Shown: positions 29,107 to 38,453, counted from the stretch's first letter. The stretch: DNA of 64,000 nucleotides from Haloarchaeobius litoreus (GCF_024495425.1 NZ_JANHJR010000001.1:186001-250000); one strand, 5' to 3'. Notes: generated by a model not told the origin, from the letters alone. Made by a program: numbers and translations.

Positions 29107-30018
29107 TCAGGTCGCCTCCCCCGCGATACCGTTCGGTCTGACGAGCAGGACGACGACCATGATGACGAAGACGACCGCCTCGGCGTACTCGATGCCGATG
29201 GGGATGCCGTAGTCGGTCAGGATGGGCATGAGCTGGTTGATCATCCCGATGAGGAATCCCCCGAGCATCGCGCCGTACACCGAGCCGATGCCGCCGAGGA
29301 TGACGGCGGCGAAGATGAGCAGGAGCAGCGAGAAGCCCATCCGCGGGGAGAGCTGGTTGTAGAGTCCGAGGAACACGCCGCCGGCCCCCGCCAGCCCGGC
29401 CCCGATGACCCACGTCCAGAGCTTCACCCGGTCGGTCCGGATGCCGCTGACGCGGGCGAGTTCGGGGTTGTCCGCCATCGCGCGCATCTTCCGACCGAGA
29501 TCGGTGTGCTGCAACAGCAGGTGCAGGCCGGTGACGAGGATAGCCGCCGAGAGGACGATGGCCACGTCGTGCTCGGTGATGCGGATGCCGTACGGGACGA
29601 GCCACTCGATGGGCCGGAGCGCCCCCACGTCGTACCGGGTGAAGTCAGCCCCGAAGCGGAGCTGGAGTATCGCACGGTAGATGAACGCGATACCGATAGA
29701 GGTGATGAGCATCCCGATGGACCCCACGTCCATGGGCTTGTAGACGATCCACTCCGTGACGACGGCGACGAGTGCCGCGACGGCGATGCCGGCGAGCAGC
29801 GCCACGAAGAAGCCGAACGGGAGCCCGAGCACCGCGCCGCCGAGGCTCCCGACCGCGCCGAAGGTCAGGAGCGCGGTGTAGGCCCCGATGGTCATCGTGT
29901 CCCCGTGTGCGAAGTTCGCGAAGTCCGCGATGCTGTACACCAGCGAGAGCCCGATGCTCCCGAGCACGATGATGCTGCTGAATATCAGACCGTTGGCGAG
30001 ATAGTCCAGAAGGGGCAT
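29107..30018 (-). CDS. livH: Branched-chain amino-acid-type ABC transporter permease
   Basis: A 303-aa permease with eight or so helices. LivH marks are SIIVLGSIGLSLVYSIADFANFAHGDTM at the N-terminus, the cytoplasmic loop GRKMRAMADNPELARVSGI, and GGIGSVYGAMLGGFLIGM. It lies 7 bp downstream of the substrate-binding protein gene and 1 bp upstream of livM, in the standard order K-H-M-G-F. Confidence 0.94.
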   Translation of the reverse strand: MPLLDYLANGLIFSSIIVLGSIGLSLVYSIADFANFAHGDTMTIGAYTALLTFGAVGSLGGAVLGLPFGFFVALLAGIAVAALVAVVTEWIVYKPMDVGSIGMLITSIGIAFIYRAILQLRFGADFTRYDVGALRPIEWLVPYGIRITEHDVAIVLSAAILVTGLHLLLQHTDLGRKMRAMADNPELARVSGIRTDRVKLWTWVIGAGLAGAGGVFLGLYNQLSPRMGFSLLLLIFAAVILGGIGSVYGAMLGGFLIGMINQLMPILTDYGIPIGIEYAEAVVFVIMVVVLLVRPNGIAGEAT

Positions 30019-30025
30019 CGGTGGC

Positions 30026-31306
30026 TCAGCCTTCGATGAAGCCGATGCCGACGTAGTCGTGGTTCTGGACCTCGAGGATCTGCAGGAACCCCTTCGGGTC
30101 GCCGTTCTCGTCGAAGTCGATGGGACCGCTGACGCCCTGGTAGTCCACGTCGCTCGGGCCGCCGCCGTCGGCGAGTATCTGGTGAGCTGCCTCGTAGGAG
30201 GTCACCTGCTCGCCCTCGGGGCCGCTGACCTCGCGGACCGTCTCCTGCAGCGCCGCGCCGGTGAACTCGTCGGCCGCCTGGATGGCCAGCGCCGCGTTGA
30301 TGACGCAGTCGTAGGCGTAGGCGGACCAGACGGTCGGCTGCTCGCCGTACTCCTCTTCGAACGTCGAGGCGAACTGCTGGTAGTTCTCCTCCTCGACCGG
30401 TGCGGAGGGGACGACGATCCTCATGCCGTTCATGCTGCCCTCCGGCGTGTTCTCCAGTACGTCCGTCCCGGAGACGGAGTCCGCACCGTACATCGGTGCA
30501 TCGTACCCGCTGGAGTACATCTCGTTGACCATCGTGGTGAACTCCGGCTGGTACGTGATGAACAGCCAGGCGTCCGCCCCGGAGCTGTTCATCTGCGAGA
30601 CGACGCTGGAGTACGACTGCTGCTCCTGGTCGTGGGAGTTGTTGTACGCGATCTCCCCGTCCCAGTTCGCGACGAACGCGTCGGCGAGGCTCTGCCCGTA
30701 GTCGTTGTTGACGTACGTGACGGCGACCGACTCGTGCCCGTCGTCGGCCATGATGTTCGCCAGCGCGAGCGACTGCGTCCGGCCCGTCGGCGACATCCGG
30801 AGCAGCCCCGGGAAGTCGGTCAGGCTCAGCCCCGTGGAGTTCTGGCTGAGCTGGACCACGTCGGTGCCCTGGACGACGCTCTCGTAGATGGCCAGCGAGA
30901 CGCCCGAGCCCACCGCGCCGATGAGGAAGGGGACGCCGTCCTGGTTGACGAGCTTCTGCGCCGCCGAGACACCGCCCTGTGGTTCGGAGGCGGAGTCCTC
31001 GACGATGATGCTGAGCTCGCCGTCCTTGAGGCCGACCTCGTTGACGTCGGCGAGCGCGAGGTCCTTCCCGCGCTGGTTGCGCTGGCCGAACGCGGACAGC
31101 GAGCCGGTGGTCGCGTCGACCATCCCGATCTCGTACGTCATGCCGCCGCCGCCACCACCGCCCCCGTCGGTCGTCTCGGTCTCGTCGCCACCACCATCGG
31201 TCGGCGTGTCGGTGTCACCGCCGTCGTCGTTGTTCGTGCTGATACAGCCAGCCAGTGCCGCGATGCCCGCGCCACTGCCGACCTTGAGTACTGTTCTTCT
31301 GTCCAT
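30026..31306 (-). CDS. ABC transporter substrate-binding lipoprotein (Tat-exported)
   Basis: A 426-aa periplasmic-type binding protein fold I of the LivK/AmiC group. The N-terminus MDRRTVLKVGSGAGIAALAGC carries a twin-Arg and a lipobox ending in Cys, followed by an Asp/Thr/Gly-rich tether, so it is a Tat lipoprotein anchored outside the cell. The ligand could be branched-chain amino acids, or urea or amides. A TATA at 31344-31351 predicts transcription start near 31321, which favours the ATG at 31306 over the one at 31330. It is the first gene of the liv operon. Confidence 0.92.
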   Translation of the reverse strand: MDRRTVLKVGSGAGIAALAGCISTNNDDGGDTDTPTDGGGDETETTDGGGGGGGGMTYEIGMVDATTGSLSAFGQRNQRGKDLALADVNEVGLKDGELSIIVEDSASEPQGGVSAAQKLVNQDGVPFLIGAVGSGVSLAIYESVVQGTDVVQLSQNSTGLSLTDFPGLLRMSPTGRTQSLALANIMADDGHESVAVTYVNNDYGQSLADAFVANWDGEIAYNNSHDQEQQSYSSVVSQMNSSGADAWLFITYQPEFTTMVNEMYSSGYDAPMYGADSVSGTDVLENTPEGSMNGMRIVVPSAPVEEENYQQFASTFEEEYGEQPTVWSAYAYDCVINAALAIQAADEFTGAALQETVREVSGPEGEQVTSYEAAHQILADGGGPSDVDYQGVSGPIDFDENGDPKGFLQILEVQNHDYVGIGFIEG

Positions 31307-31343
31307 ATCTCCCGTGCTGTCTGGTGTCATGGTCTATGCTGAG

Positions 31344-31352
31344 TAATTATAC
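31344..31352 (-). promoter_or_regulatory. TATA element of the liv operon
   Basis: On the minus strand the sequence reads GTATAATTA, centred about 42 nt before the ATG at 31306. Transcription would start about 27 nt downstream of it, near 31321, leaving a short leader. The flanks are AT-rich compared with the surroundings. Confidence 0.55.
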
Positions 31353-31529
31353 GGGTGGAGTTAACCCCTCACCTACCATGGTCGGGGCCTCCACGCGTCC
31401 TTGGTGTGTGGTAACGATAACCTCGTCGCATGTGTGTTGTTCTCACCCAAGGAATATATTCATTTCCCAGCCCACAGAAGGAATTGGTCGGGTCACGGTA
31501 TAGGGGGATGGAGCACCCAGATGAATGTC

Positions 31530-32369
31530 ATGATACCACCCATCGCGAACAACTTCGTCGCCGGCGAGACACCGGCGGAGGCGGTCCAGCACGCCCGCGA
31601 GCTGAACCGGCGCGGCGTCGCCGTCATCCTGAACCTGCTCGGCGAGCACTACGACGACCGCGCCGACGCGGACGCCGACGCCGACGCGTACGTCGACCTC
31701 GCCGAGTCCATCGCCCACGACGACCTCGACGCCTGCATCTCGGTCAAACCCAGCCAGATCGGACTCTCGCTCTCGGACGATGCCTTCCGCGAGAACCTCG
31801 CCCGAATCGTCGACGTCGCCGACGAGCACGGCGTGTTCGTCTGGATCGACATGGAGGACCACCCGACGACCGACGTGACCCTCGACGCGTTCGAGCGCCA
31901 CGCCCGCGAGACCGGGGGCAACGTCGGCGTCTGCGTGCAGGCGAACCTCAGACGGACCAGCGAGGACCTCGAACGGCTCGCCGACCTCCCGGGGAAGGTC
32001 CGGCTCGTGAAGGGTGCTTACGACGAACCCGGCGACATCGCCTACCGGAAGAAGGCGAAGGTGGACGAGGTGTACCGCGACCTCCTCCGGTTCATGTTCG
32101 AGGCGTTCGACGACGGCGTCGCCGTCGGCAGCCACGACCCGGCGATGGTCGACTACGCCGCCGAGCTCCACGCCGAACACGGCACCCCCTACGAGGTGCA
32201 GATGCTCATGGGCGTGCGCGAGGAGGCCCAGTTCGACCTCGCCGCGGAGGGCGTCGAGGTCTGGCAGTACGTCCCCTACGGCGGCAAGTGGTTCTCGTAC
32301 TTCTACCGGCGGGTCCGCGAGCGCAAGTCGAACGCGCTGTTCGCGCTACGGGCCGTGGTCGGGCGGTGA
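31530..32369 (+). CDS. putA: Proline dehydrogenase
   Basis: A 279-aa monofunctional proline dehydrogenase (FAD-dependent TIM barrel) that oxidises proline to pyrroline-5-carboxylate. Conserved blocks include VSVKPSQIGL-like SVKPSQIGLSL, VWIDMEDH, VQANLRRT, RLVKGAYDEP, VAVGSHDPAM, VQMLMGVRE and the C-terminal substrate helix YFYRRVRERKSN. The start MIPPIANNFVAGET fits the family; an ATG 3 codons earlier (31521) is possible. A short Asp-Ala repeat (about residues 41-50, DADADADA) is encoded by a GCCGAC-type repeat in the DNA and is probably a loop expansion. Confidence 0.9.
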   Translation: MIPPIANNFVAGETPAEAVQHARELNRRGVAVILNLLGEHYDDRADADADADAYVDLAESIAHDDLDACISVKPSQIGLSLSDDAFRENLARIVDVADEHGVFVWIDMEDHPTTDVTLDAFERHARETGGNVGVCVQANLRRTSEDLERLADLPGKVRLVKGAYDEPGDIAYRKKAKVDEVYRDLLRFMFEAFDDGVAVGSHDPAMVDYAAELHAEHGTPYEVQMLMGVREEAQFDLAAEGVEVWQYVPYGGKWFSYFYRRVRERKSNALFALRAVVGR

Positions 32370-32450
32370 GTTCGCCAGCCGTCTCGATTTCACGGTTCGG
32401 AACCCGCTCTCGTGCGTACGCTTTTGTCTTCGCTCCCGCAACTATCGGAC

Positions 32451-32675
32451 ATGTCTCGGCGTCTCCGTAGCTGGCTCTCCGGGCGGTTCGGCGGCGAATC
32501 CGACGGCGAGGACGACAGCACGGACGACGAGTCTGAGACGGGTCGGTTCGTCCCCTCGCCGCTCGACCTTTCGGTCCGTTTCGCCCACGGGAGCGGCGAC
32601 AGCAACGTCGACCGCGAGCTGACCAAGGTCCACGATGAGGCCAGACGGCTCGACGAGGAGCGACGGCGGGACTGA
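32451..32675 (+). CDS. Small hypothetical protein, 74 aa
   Basis: A 74-aa protein with a basic N-terminal helix (MSRRLRSWLSGRFGG), an acidic disordered middle (ESDGEDDSTDDESE) and a C-terminal charged helix (VDRELTKVHDEARRLDEERRRD). No family is recognised and no catalytic residues are seen. The CTTTTGTC about 30 nt upstream may be a weak TATA. It is convergent with the SDR gene at 32701. Confidence 0.6.
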   Translation: MSRRLRSWLSGRFGGESDGEDDSTDDESETGRFVPSPLDLSVRFAHGSGDSNVDRELTKVHDEARRLDEERRRD

Positions 32676-32700
32676 TTCTCACGACGACAGGGTGGGCGTC

Positions 32701-33507
32701 TCAGGTATCCTGCTCGGGCGCCATCGTCTCCGGCTCACGCCCCGATTCGTGCTCTCGCACGAACCGCTCGGTCTCCCGCCTGACGAGGACCGGGAACCGC
32801 CGTGCGAGCGCCAGCCCGATTCGCGTGACCCAGTCGGTCATGACGACCGGCTTCGTCGACTCGACCTTCCGGGCCAGCTTGCGGCCCACGTCGGCCGGGT
32901 CGCTCATCATCGACTCGTCGTAGTCGAGCGTCGCTGCCGACCGGGTGTTCGCCAGCCGCGGGTGCATCACCGAGCAGGAGACGCCCGTGTTCCGGAGCTC
33001 CAGCCGGAGCGACTTCGTGAGCGCCTCTATCGCGCCCTTCGAGGCACCGTAGGCGGTGAGGCCGGGATTGCCGACCAGACCGACGCCGGAGCTGACGTTG
33101 TGGATCTTGCCCTCGTCCCGTTCGAGCATGTGGGGCAGGACGGCGTGGATGGTGCGGACGTAGCCGAAGCAGTTCACGTCGAACACCTCCTGCATGTCCG
33201 CGACGGTCTGGTTCTCGAAGAAGCCGAACTGCAGCACCGCGGCGTTGTTGACGAGGATGTCGACGCGTTCCCACTCGTCGAGGACGGCGTCTACCGCCGC
33301 CTCGACGTCGTCGTCGCTCCGCACGTCGCACTCGTGGTAGCGGACCCGGTCGGGGTACTGGTCCCGGAGCGGTCGGAGGTTCTCCACGTTCACGTCGAGG
33401 CCCGCGACGCGATACCCGTCCCCGGCCAGCGTGGCGGCCATGTGGTGGCCGATGCCCTCGTTGGCACCGGTGAGAACGACGACGCGGTCCGCGTCCGTGG
33501 ATACCAT
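32701..33507 (-). CDS. Short-chain dehydrogenase/reductase
   Basis: A 268-aa SDR with the cofactor motif TGANEGIGHHMA near residue 14, NNAAVL near 90, the catalytic Ser in NVSSGVGLVGNPG and YGASKG (Tyr and Lys) near 155. After the core, an extended C-terminus (KPVVMTDWVTRIGLALARRFP) could contact a membrane, as in the DHRS7/retinol-dehydrogenase-like branch. The ATG at 33507 (MVSTDADRVVVLTG) is chosen; upstream codons are not similar. The substrate is unknown. Confidence 0.88.
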   Translation of the reverse strand: MVSTDADRVVVLTGANEGIGHHMAATLAGDGYRVAGLDVNVENLRPLRDQYPDRVRYHECDVRSDDDVEAAVDAVLDEWERVDILVNNAAVLQFGFFENQTVADMQEVFDVNCFGYVRTIHAVLPHMLERDEGKIHNVSSGVGLVGNPGLTAYGASKGAIEALTKSLRLELRNTGVSCSVMHPRLANTRSAATLDYDESMMSDPADVGRKLARKVESTKPVVMTDWVTRIGLALARRFPVLVRRETERFVREHESGREPETMAPEQDT

Positions 33508-33664
33508 CGTGTCGGACAATGGCGACCCAGAGCTATCGACTCGTCGGTGGTCGGTCTCCCGGGTCGCCACCACCCGGCCGCCCGACAGTGCCCCCGTCTC
33601 CGATGGATGGGAACTGGAAACCGTAGTTATGTGCATGACTCACGTATCCTCGACCGAGGCCTTC

Positions 33665-34681
33665 ATGCCAGCTCCCAGAGCACCACCCGACACGACGTCG
33701 TTCCCGGCCGGCGAGTCCCTGGAGAATCAGGCGACGTTCCTCGTCCGGTACGCGATTCTGGCACCGTCGAGTCACAATTCGCAGCCGTGGGCGTTCGCGG
33801 TCACGGAGGATTCGGTACTGGTCTACGCGGACGAGTCCAGACGCCTCGACGTCGCCGACCCCGACGGTCGCGAGCTGCTCCTGAGCGTCGGCTGTGCGCT
33901 TGAGAACCTCGTCGTCGCGGCCCGGCGGTTCGGGCTAGAGCCGACCGTCGAGTACGGCGCGTCCGAGGAGTCCCCACCGTCGGGCGGGGACCACCTTCGG
34001 CACGTCGCGACCGTCCGGCTCGATTCGGCAGGGTTGACCGACGAGGGAGCGGTGCAGACGGAACTGTTCGACGCCATCGGGAACCGCCGGACGAACCATC
34101 GGCCCTTCGAGGACCGCCCCGTCGCCGAGTCGGTCCTCGCGCGGTTCGAGGAGTACGCCGCGACCGATGGACTGGGACTCGAGCTGGTGACCGACCCGAC
34201 ACAGCGACGGGAAATCGCGACGCTGCAGACCCGCGCCGACGAGCACCAGTTCGACGACCCCGCGTACCGACGGGAGCTGGGCCACTGGATCGGAACCGGC
34301 GCACTCGGTGCGAGCTGGTTGACGGCCCGCATCGGCCAGCTGGCGGTGAGCCACCTCGATATCGGCGAGCGGGAGGGGCGGAAGAACTCGAAGCTCGTCA
34401 CGAGTGCGCCGGTCGTCGCCGTGCTGACTACCGAGTCCGAGGACGTGCCGACCCTGCTTCGGGTGGGACAGGTGTTCGAGCGCGTTGCCCTCGCCGCCAC
34501 GAGCGAGGGACTGGCGGTCCACCCGATGAGCCAGATACTGGAGGTCGACGAGTTTCGTACCGAACTGACCGCGCTGCTCGGGCTCGAGGACCAGACGCCC
34601 GTACACCTCTTCCGTATCGGCTACGCCGAGCCCGGATCGACCCGAACGCCCCGCCGGCCGCTCGAAGACGTACTGCGGTGA
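33665..34681 (+). CDS. Acg-family nitroreductase-like FMN protein
   Basis: A 338-aa protein of the double-length nitroreductase fold seen in Acg and related proteins. The motif VRYAILAPSSHNSQPWAF near residue 28 is the family's FMN-contact signature, and the second half keeps NRRTNHRPFEDRPV and an RVGQVFERVALAATSEGLAVHPMSQ segment. In mycobacteria, Acg proteins bind FMN and are linked to dormancy; here the role is unknown. An in-frame ATG at 33629 is possible, but a TTATG element there looks like promoter, favouring 33665. It is divergent from the SDR gene. Confidence 0.85.
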   Translation: MPAPRAPPDTTSFPAGESLENQATFLVRYAILAPSSHNSQPWAFAVTEDSVLVYADESRRLDVADPDGRELLLSVGCALENLVVAARRFGLEPTVEYGASEESPPSGGDHLRHVATVRLDSAGLTDEGAVQTELFDAIGNRRTNHRPFEDRPVAESVLARFEEYAATDGLGLELVTDPTQRREIATLQTRADEHQFDDPAYRRELGHWIGTGALGASWLTARIGQLAVSHLDIGEREGRKNSKLVTSAPVVAVLTTESEDVPTLLRVGQVFERVALAATSEGLAVHPMSQILEVDEFRTELTALLGLEDQTPVHLFRIGYAEPGSTRTPRRPLEDVLR

Positions 34682-34772
34682 CGGCGGTCGGGGTGAGGCT
34701 GCAACCGACTGGGGGGTCAGACACCGCTCTCGGTCCAGGAGAACAGGTCCGTAAGGGTGTCGCGTCCCTCCG

Positions 34773-35492
34773 CTACGGGTCGAGCAGCTTCGCCTCGGCC
34801 TTGCGCAGGTGTTCGAGCAGCGTCGTCTTCGAGATGTCCATGTCGTTGGCGAGCTCGCGGGTCGAGGTGCCGCGTGGCCACTCGAAGTAGCCCGCGTCGC
34901 GAGCGTGCTCGAACACCTCGCGCTGTGCGGCGGTGAGCGTGTCGAGGCGCTGCTCGCGTGGCGACTTCGTCGACTCCGACGAGGTGATGGAGGAGACAGT
35001 CACCTCCGCTTCCGCCTCCTCGCGGACGCAGTCGAGTTGGTCCTGTATCTCGGTGCGCTCGCCGGCGAAGCCCACCTGCCACTCCTCACGGCCGTCCTCG
35101 ATGCGGACGGGTGCGCTGTGGACGAAGCCGTGCTGGAGCAGCGTCGGGCAGACCATGTCGTCCGGGTTGTACTCGAGGAAGAACTCGCGGACGACGTTGC
35201 CCGGAGCGTTGCGTGCCCGCCCGAATCGCTGCTGGAGCTCCTGGACCTCGCCGGCGTGGTCGGTCTCGCGGATGGCGTCGAGCAGCCGCTCGACCTCGCG
35301 TTCGGTCGAGCCGTAGGCGGTGAACAGTCCGTTGACGGTGTTGGCCGGTAGTGCGTCGGCTCGGGGCGAGTCGTAGATCGCGTGGGCGAGGACACCTCCG
35401 TTTCGTCGGTCTGTCGCTTCGATCGCCCAGCAGTTCGGGTGCCACAGTTCCAACGTCAGTCTCGTTCCCGGTGTCTGGTCGGCCAACGCCAT
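34773..35492 (-). CDS. HTH-10 (Bat-type) transcriptional regulator
   Basis: A 239-aa regulator. Residues 1-175 are the sensor-like part of this family (TRLTLELWHPNCWAIEATD...VCPTLLQHGFVHS). The C-terminal HTH-10 reads LTAAQREVFEHARDAGYFEWPRGTSTRELANDMDISKTTLLEHLRKAEAKL. The ATG at 35492 has a typical start for the family (MALADQTPG). It is convergent with the Acg-like gene, 91 bp away, and divergent from the aspartoacylase-like gene. Confidence 0.88.
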   Translation of the reverse strand: MALADQTPGTRLTLELWHPNCWAIEATDRRNGGVLAHAIYDSPRADALPANTVNGLFTAYGSTEREVERLLDAIRETDHAGEVQELQQRFGRARNAPGNVVREFFLEYNPDDMVCPTLLQHGFVHSAPVRIEDGREEWQVGFAGERTEIQDQLDCVREEAEAEVTVSSITSSESTKSPREQRLDTLTAAQREVFEHARDAGYFEWPRGTSTRELANDMDISKTTLLEHLRKAEAKLLDP

Positions 35493-35623
35493 AGATTTTT
35501 CTGCCTCTGCAGTGTCTTGTGTGTGTCGGCCTAACAGACCCCGACCGACCATGGTCGGGACGGGCCGAATCGCGCCGACCGGTTCGAACGGTTTTACTCC
35601 CCCCGACCCCTGGGACGTGACGA

Positions 35624-36406
35624 ATGCAGGTGACGAAGCTGGGGGAGGGCCACGCCGAGGTCGCCATCGTCGGCGGTATCCACGGCGACGAGCCCTGTGG
35701 TATCCGAGCCATCGAGCGACTGCTGCGGGACGTCCCCGAGGTGCGCCGCCCCGTCAAGCTGGTATTCGCGAACGAAGAGGCCACCGAACGGGGCGTCCGC
35801 TACGTCGAGGAGGACCTGAACCGGGCGTTCCCGGGCTACCCGGACGGTGAGACACACGAGAAGCGCCTCGCGTACGACCTGGCCCACGAGATAGAGGGGT
35901 GTCGGACGCTGGCGCTGCACTCCACGCAGTCCCACGCCGAGCCGTTCGCGGTGGTCGACGGCGTCGACGACTTCGCCCGGGCGGTCTGTCCGCGGCTCCC
36001 GGTCGCGTCGGTGGTCGAGACCGGGCGGTTCGTCGAGGGACGCATCTTCAAGGCCGTCCCGGACACCATCGAGGTCGAGTGCGGGCTCCAGGGGAGCGAG
36101 GACGCCGCCGCGAACGGCTTCCTGCTGGTGCTCTCGTTCCTCACCGCGACCGGGGTGCTCCCGGGCGTCGCGCCCGCCAGGGACACGCCGGTGTTCCGGC
36201 TCGTCCGGCGAATCCCGAAGGGGGCCGCGAACGAGTACGAGGTGTTCGTCGAGAACTTCCAGCGCGTCGAGAAGGGCGAGACGTACGCGGCCGTCGACGG
36301 CGAGACCGTCGTCGCGGACGAGCAGTTCTACCCGGTGCTCATGTCCTCGTCCGGTTACGAGGACGTGTTCGGCTACGCGGCCGACAGGGTCGGCTACGTC
36401 GGCTGA
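35624..36406 (+). CDS. Succinylglutamate desuccinylase/aspartoacylase-family deacylase
   Basis: A 260-aa zinc carboxypeptidase-like deacylase. The metal site is visible as GGIHGDEPCG (H and E) near residue 18, EEDLNRAFPG near 64 (substrate Arg and Asn) and LALHSTQSHAEP near 96 (third His). A catalytic Glu lies in VECGLQGSEDAA. The C-terminal quarter is a beta barrel domain. These enzymes remove N-acyl groups from amino acids. A GGTTTTACTC TATA-like element lies about 30 nt before the ATG. Confidence 0.87.
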   Translation: MQVTKLGEGHAEVAIVGGIHGDEPCGIRAIERLLRDVPEVRRPVKLVFANEEATERGVRYVEEDLNRAFPGYPDGETHEKRLAYDLAHEIEGCRTLALHSTQSHAEPFAVVDGVDDFARAVCPRLPVASVVETGRFVEGRIFKAVPDTIEVECGLQGSEDAAANGFLLVLSFLTATGVLPGVAPARDTPVFRLVRRIPKGAANEYEVFVENFQRVEKGETYAAVDGETVVADEQFYPVLMSSSGYEDVFGYAADRVGYVG

Positions 36407-36452
36407 GCCGGTAGCTCGTCCCGTGTTCGTCACTCGTCGTTCCGTCCTGCCT

Positions 36453-37310
36453 TCAGGGACTGCTATCCGCGGTGTCGCGCCGGCCGATGGCCGCGAGGAT
36501 GGCCTCCGGGCCGACCCCGGTCAGCGCGGCGACCTCGTCGGCCGGTCGGTCGAACGTGTCGAACGCGAGCAACGCACCCTGGAGTCGGACGATGCGGCGG
36601 CACTCCGGGTCGGTCCGCTCGGCCGGGTCGAACCGTGGCTCGCCGCCGGTTGCGACCTCGACGTGGTAGCTCGCCAGCACCGCGTCGCGGTACGTGTCGT
36701 CGTCGACTGTCGCGTCGGTCTCGACGAGCGAGACCAGCCGGGCGAGCACGGCGAGGCCGGTCGAGAGCAGGTGTTCGGTGTCGGAGCCCGTCTCGTGGGC
36801 CGCCTTCGCGCCGACGGCGGCACGCTCCAGCCGTTCGAGCAGCACCGCGAGCGCGAGGTACGGGTCGGGGTCGTCGGGCTCGTACACGAGCTGGGCGAGC
36901 AGCTGGCCCTGCCAGCGGCCGGCGTTCCGGACGACCGTCTCGACGGCGGTCACGAACGGGTCGTCGACCGGGAGGTCGTCTCCGGCGTCTGACAGCCCGT
37001 CGGCGGCGAGCAGCGGCACGTCGAACCGGTCGGCGTACCGGCTCGCCGACGACCGGAACCGGTCCTCGGGCGGTCGGCTCAGCACGTCGTCGGCGAGGAC
37101 GGTCGGTTCGGGTAGCCCGAGCGCCCCCGCGGCCTGCGAGCCGAGCGAGAGCAGCGGCGAGAGCCCGGCCGCGAGCACGTCCTCGGCAGGGGTGGCGTCC
37201 TGGGAGTCGAGCTGGGCGGCGACGGTGTTCTCGACGAGTTCCCCGTCCGTGCCTTCCGAGGAGCCGTCCGTTGCGTCCTCGGTGGGCTCGTCGTCCGGCT
37301 CCTCGCTCAT
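36453..37310 (-). CDS. Hypothetical helical protein, 285 aa
   Basis: A 285-aa protein that I do not recognise. The first 30 residues are acidic and disordered; the rest is nearly all alpha-helical, with a central segment of regular helices (WQGQLLAQLVYEPDDPDPYLALAVLLERLERAAVGAKAAHE). It ends in a helix-hairpin-like GVGPEAILAAIGRR. It has no Cys and no membrane segment. Its ATG overlaps the UPF0179 gene by 4 nt (37307-37310), so the pair is translationally coupled and may act together. Confidence 0.72.
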   Translation of the reverse strand: MSEEPDDEPTEDATDGSSEGTDGELVENTVAAQLDSQDATPAEDVLAAGLSPLLSLGSQAAGALGLPEPTVLADDVLSRPPEDRFRSSASRYADRFDVPLLAADGLSDAGDDLPVDDPFVTAVETVVRNAGRWQGQLLAQLVYEPDDPDPYLALAVLLERLERAAVGAKAAHETGSDTEHLLSTGLAVLARLVSLVETDATVDDDTYRDAVLASYHVEVATGGEPRFDPAERTDPECRRIVRLQGALLAFDTFDRPADEVAALTGVGPEAILAAIGRRDTADSSP

Positions 37311-37759
37311 GCGTCTTCGTCGGGCGCGAACTCGACCATCGTCAGGTCGCGGTCGAGGTGGCAGTACTCGTGGGGTGGGTCGCCGACGACCTCGGCGATG
37401 CGGTGCTCACCGTCGAGTGAGGCTCCGTCCGGCTCGCAGAGCTCGTGGCTCGGGCAGTCCGTGTGCGGGCACGGACCGGCGAGCTCGACCTTGCTGCCGG
37501 CGTAGGCCTGCCGCGAGGGGACGTTCGCCCGCACGCCGACGGCCTCGACCTCGACGGCGCGGACGCCCTCGTCGTGGACGGCACAGTCGAGCGTCTGTGC
37601 GTTCTGGCGCACGTCCGTCACCTGGTACTTCACGCCGTCGGTGAGGTTGAGGCACTGGCTGCGGTACGGACAGCCCTCGCAGGCACTCGACTCGCCCTCG
37701 TAGACGAACTCCACGCCGGAGTCGGCGAGTCTGGCCCCGATGAGCGTGACGGTTGACAT
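37307..37759 (-). CDS. UPF0179 family Cys-rich protein
   Basis: A 150-aa protein of the archaeal UPF0179 family. It opens STVTLIGARLADSGVEFVYEG and has a Cys-rich block SSACEGCPYRSQCLNL, a second ELAGPCPHTDCPSHELC, and a third Cys/His segment PPHEYCHLDRDLT. These Cys clusters could bind zinc or an iron-sulfur cluster. Function is unknown. It is the first gene of a coupled pair with the 285-aa protein gene. Confidence 0.88.
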   Translation of the reverse strand: MSTVTLIGARLADSGVEFVYEGESSACEGCPYRSQCLNLTDGVKYQVTDVRQNAQTLDCAVHDEGVRAVEVEAVGVRANVPSRQAYAGSKVELAGPCPHTDCPSHELCEPDGASLDGEHRIAEVVGDPPHEYCHLDRDLTMVEFAPDEDA

Positions 37760-37784
37760 GGTCCCGGGTACGGGAGGGCTCCGG

Positions 37785-38183
37785 TTAAGACTGTCCCGTC
37801 AGCTCCCGCAGCTTCTCGACGTACTCCTCGCGCGGGACCTGGTACACGTCGTCGGGGTCGATCTCACCGTCGGCGAACCGTCGGGCGAGCTCGATGGTGC
37901 CGTCGACGCCCGCCTCCCGGTCCTCGTATCGGTTCGTCTCCTGCAGCTGCACGTCGGGTTCGAGATTGAGGGTGACGTACCAGTCGCCGGAGACGGCGTC
38001 CTCGCGCGAGACGCCCGGCCGACGGTGGTTGCGTCGGCCACGCGTGAGGTACAGCGTCGGCAGACACGGCGCGGGGAACTCGGTGGAGTCGAACACGTCG
38101 GGCCGGTAGGCGAGGACGCAGTGCCCGTCCGGCTCCTCGTTCCAGACGACCCACCCGTCGGGCAGGTCGGCGAAGTCGCTCAT
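37785..38183 (-). CDS. DUF5820-like hypothetical protein, 132 aa
   Basis: A 132-aa soluble protein with an N-terminal beta-rich part (LPDGWVVWNEEPDGHCVLAYRP...CLPTLYLTRGRRNHRRPG) and a C-terminal helical part ending in a charged YVEKLRELTGQS helix. It resembles the small haloarchaeal family DUF5820, from memory. The ATG at 38183 is preferred to a GTG two codons earlier. It lies 25 bp upstream of the UPF0179 gene on the same strand and may be co-transcribed. Confidence 0.72.
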   Translation of the reverse strand: MSDFADLPDGWVVWNEEPDGHCVLAYRPDVFDSTEFPAPCLPTLYLTRGRRNHRRPGVSREDAVSGDWYVTLNLEPDVQLQETNRYEDREAGVDGTIELARRFADGEIDPDDVYQVPREEYVEKLRELTGQS

Positions 38184-38326
38184 GGCCACGGGTAGGCGGT
38201 GGCGGCGTTAATGACTCCCGGTCCGTGACGACGGGGGCATCGCCCGGCATCACCGTGGACACGAACCGCGCGAGCCCACGTGGCCCGAAACAGCCGTGAA
38301 CAGGCGAGAGAGCCCCGCTACCCGCA

Positions 38327-38453
38327 CGAGTATATAAATAGCTCTCGACAGCCGGTCGAGACGGGTCGCTGGAGTGACACGCTCAACGCAAGCGAACCGA
38401 CTCATTTAAAATGGAGTTGCAGTTCTGGTAGATACATCTTGGGGGTGCAACAG
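38327..38453 (+). promoter_or_regulatory. Promoter/leader module A (tandem TATA)
   Basis: A strong TATA TATATAAATA (38331-38340) is followed exactly 74 nt later by TTTAAA (38405-38410) and then by TTGGGGGTGCAAC at 38439. The same three elements at the same spacing appear in module B. No gene follows before module B; only the hexapeptide frame at 38411 (MELQFW) opens directly after TTTAAA. Confidence 0.55.

Noticed and set aside
31660..31692. GCCGAC-type hexamer repeat in proline dehydrogenase as a mobile or variable element
   Set aside because: It encodes a short Asp-Ala loop inside an otherwise intact enzyme and is short enough to be ordinary slippage.
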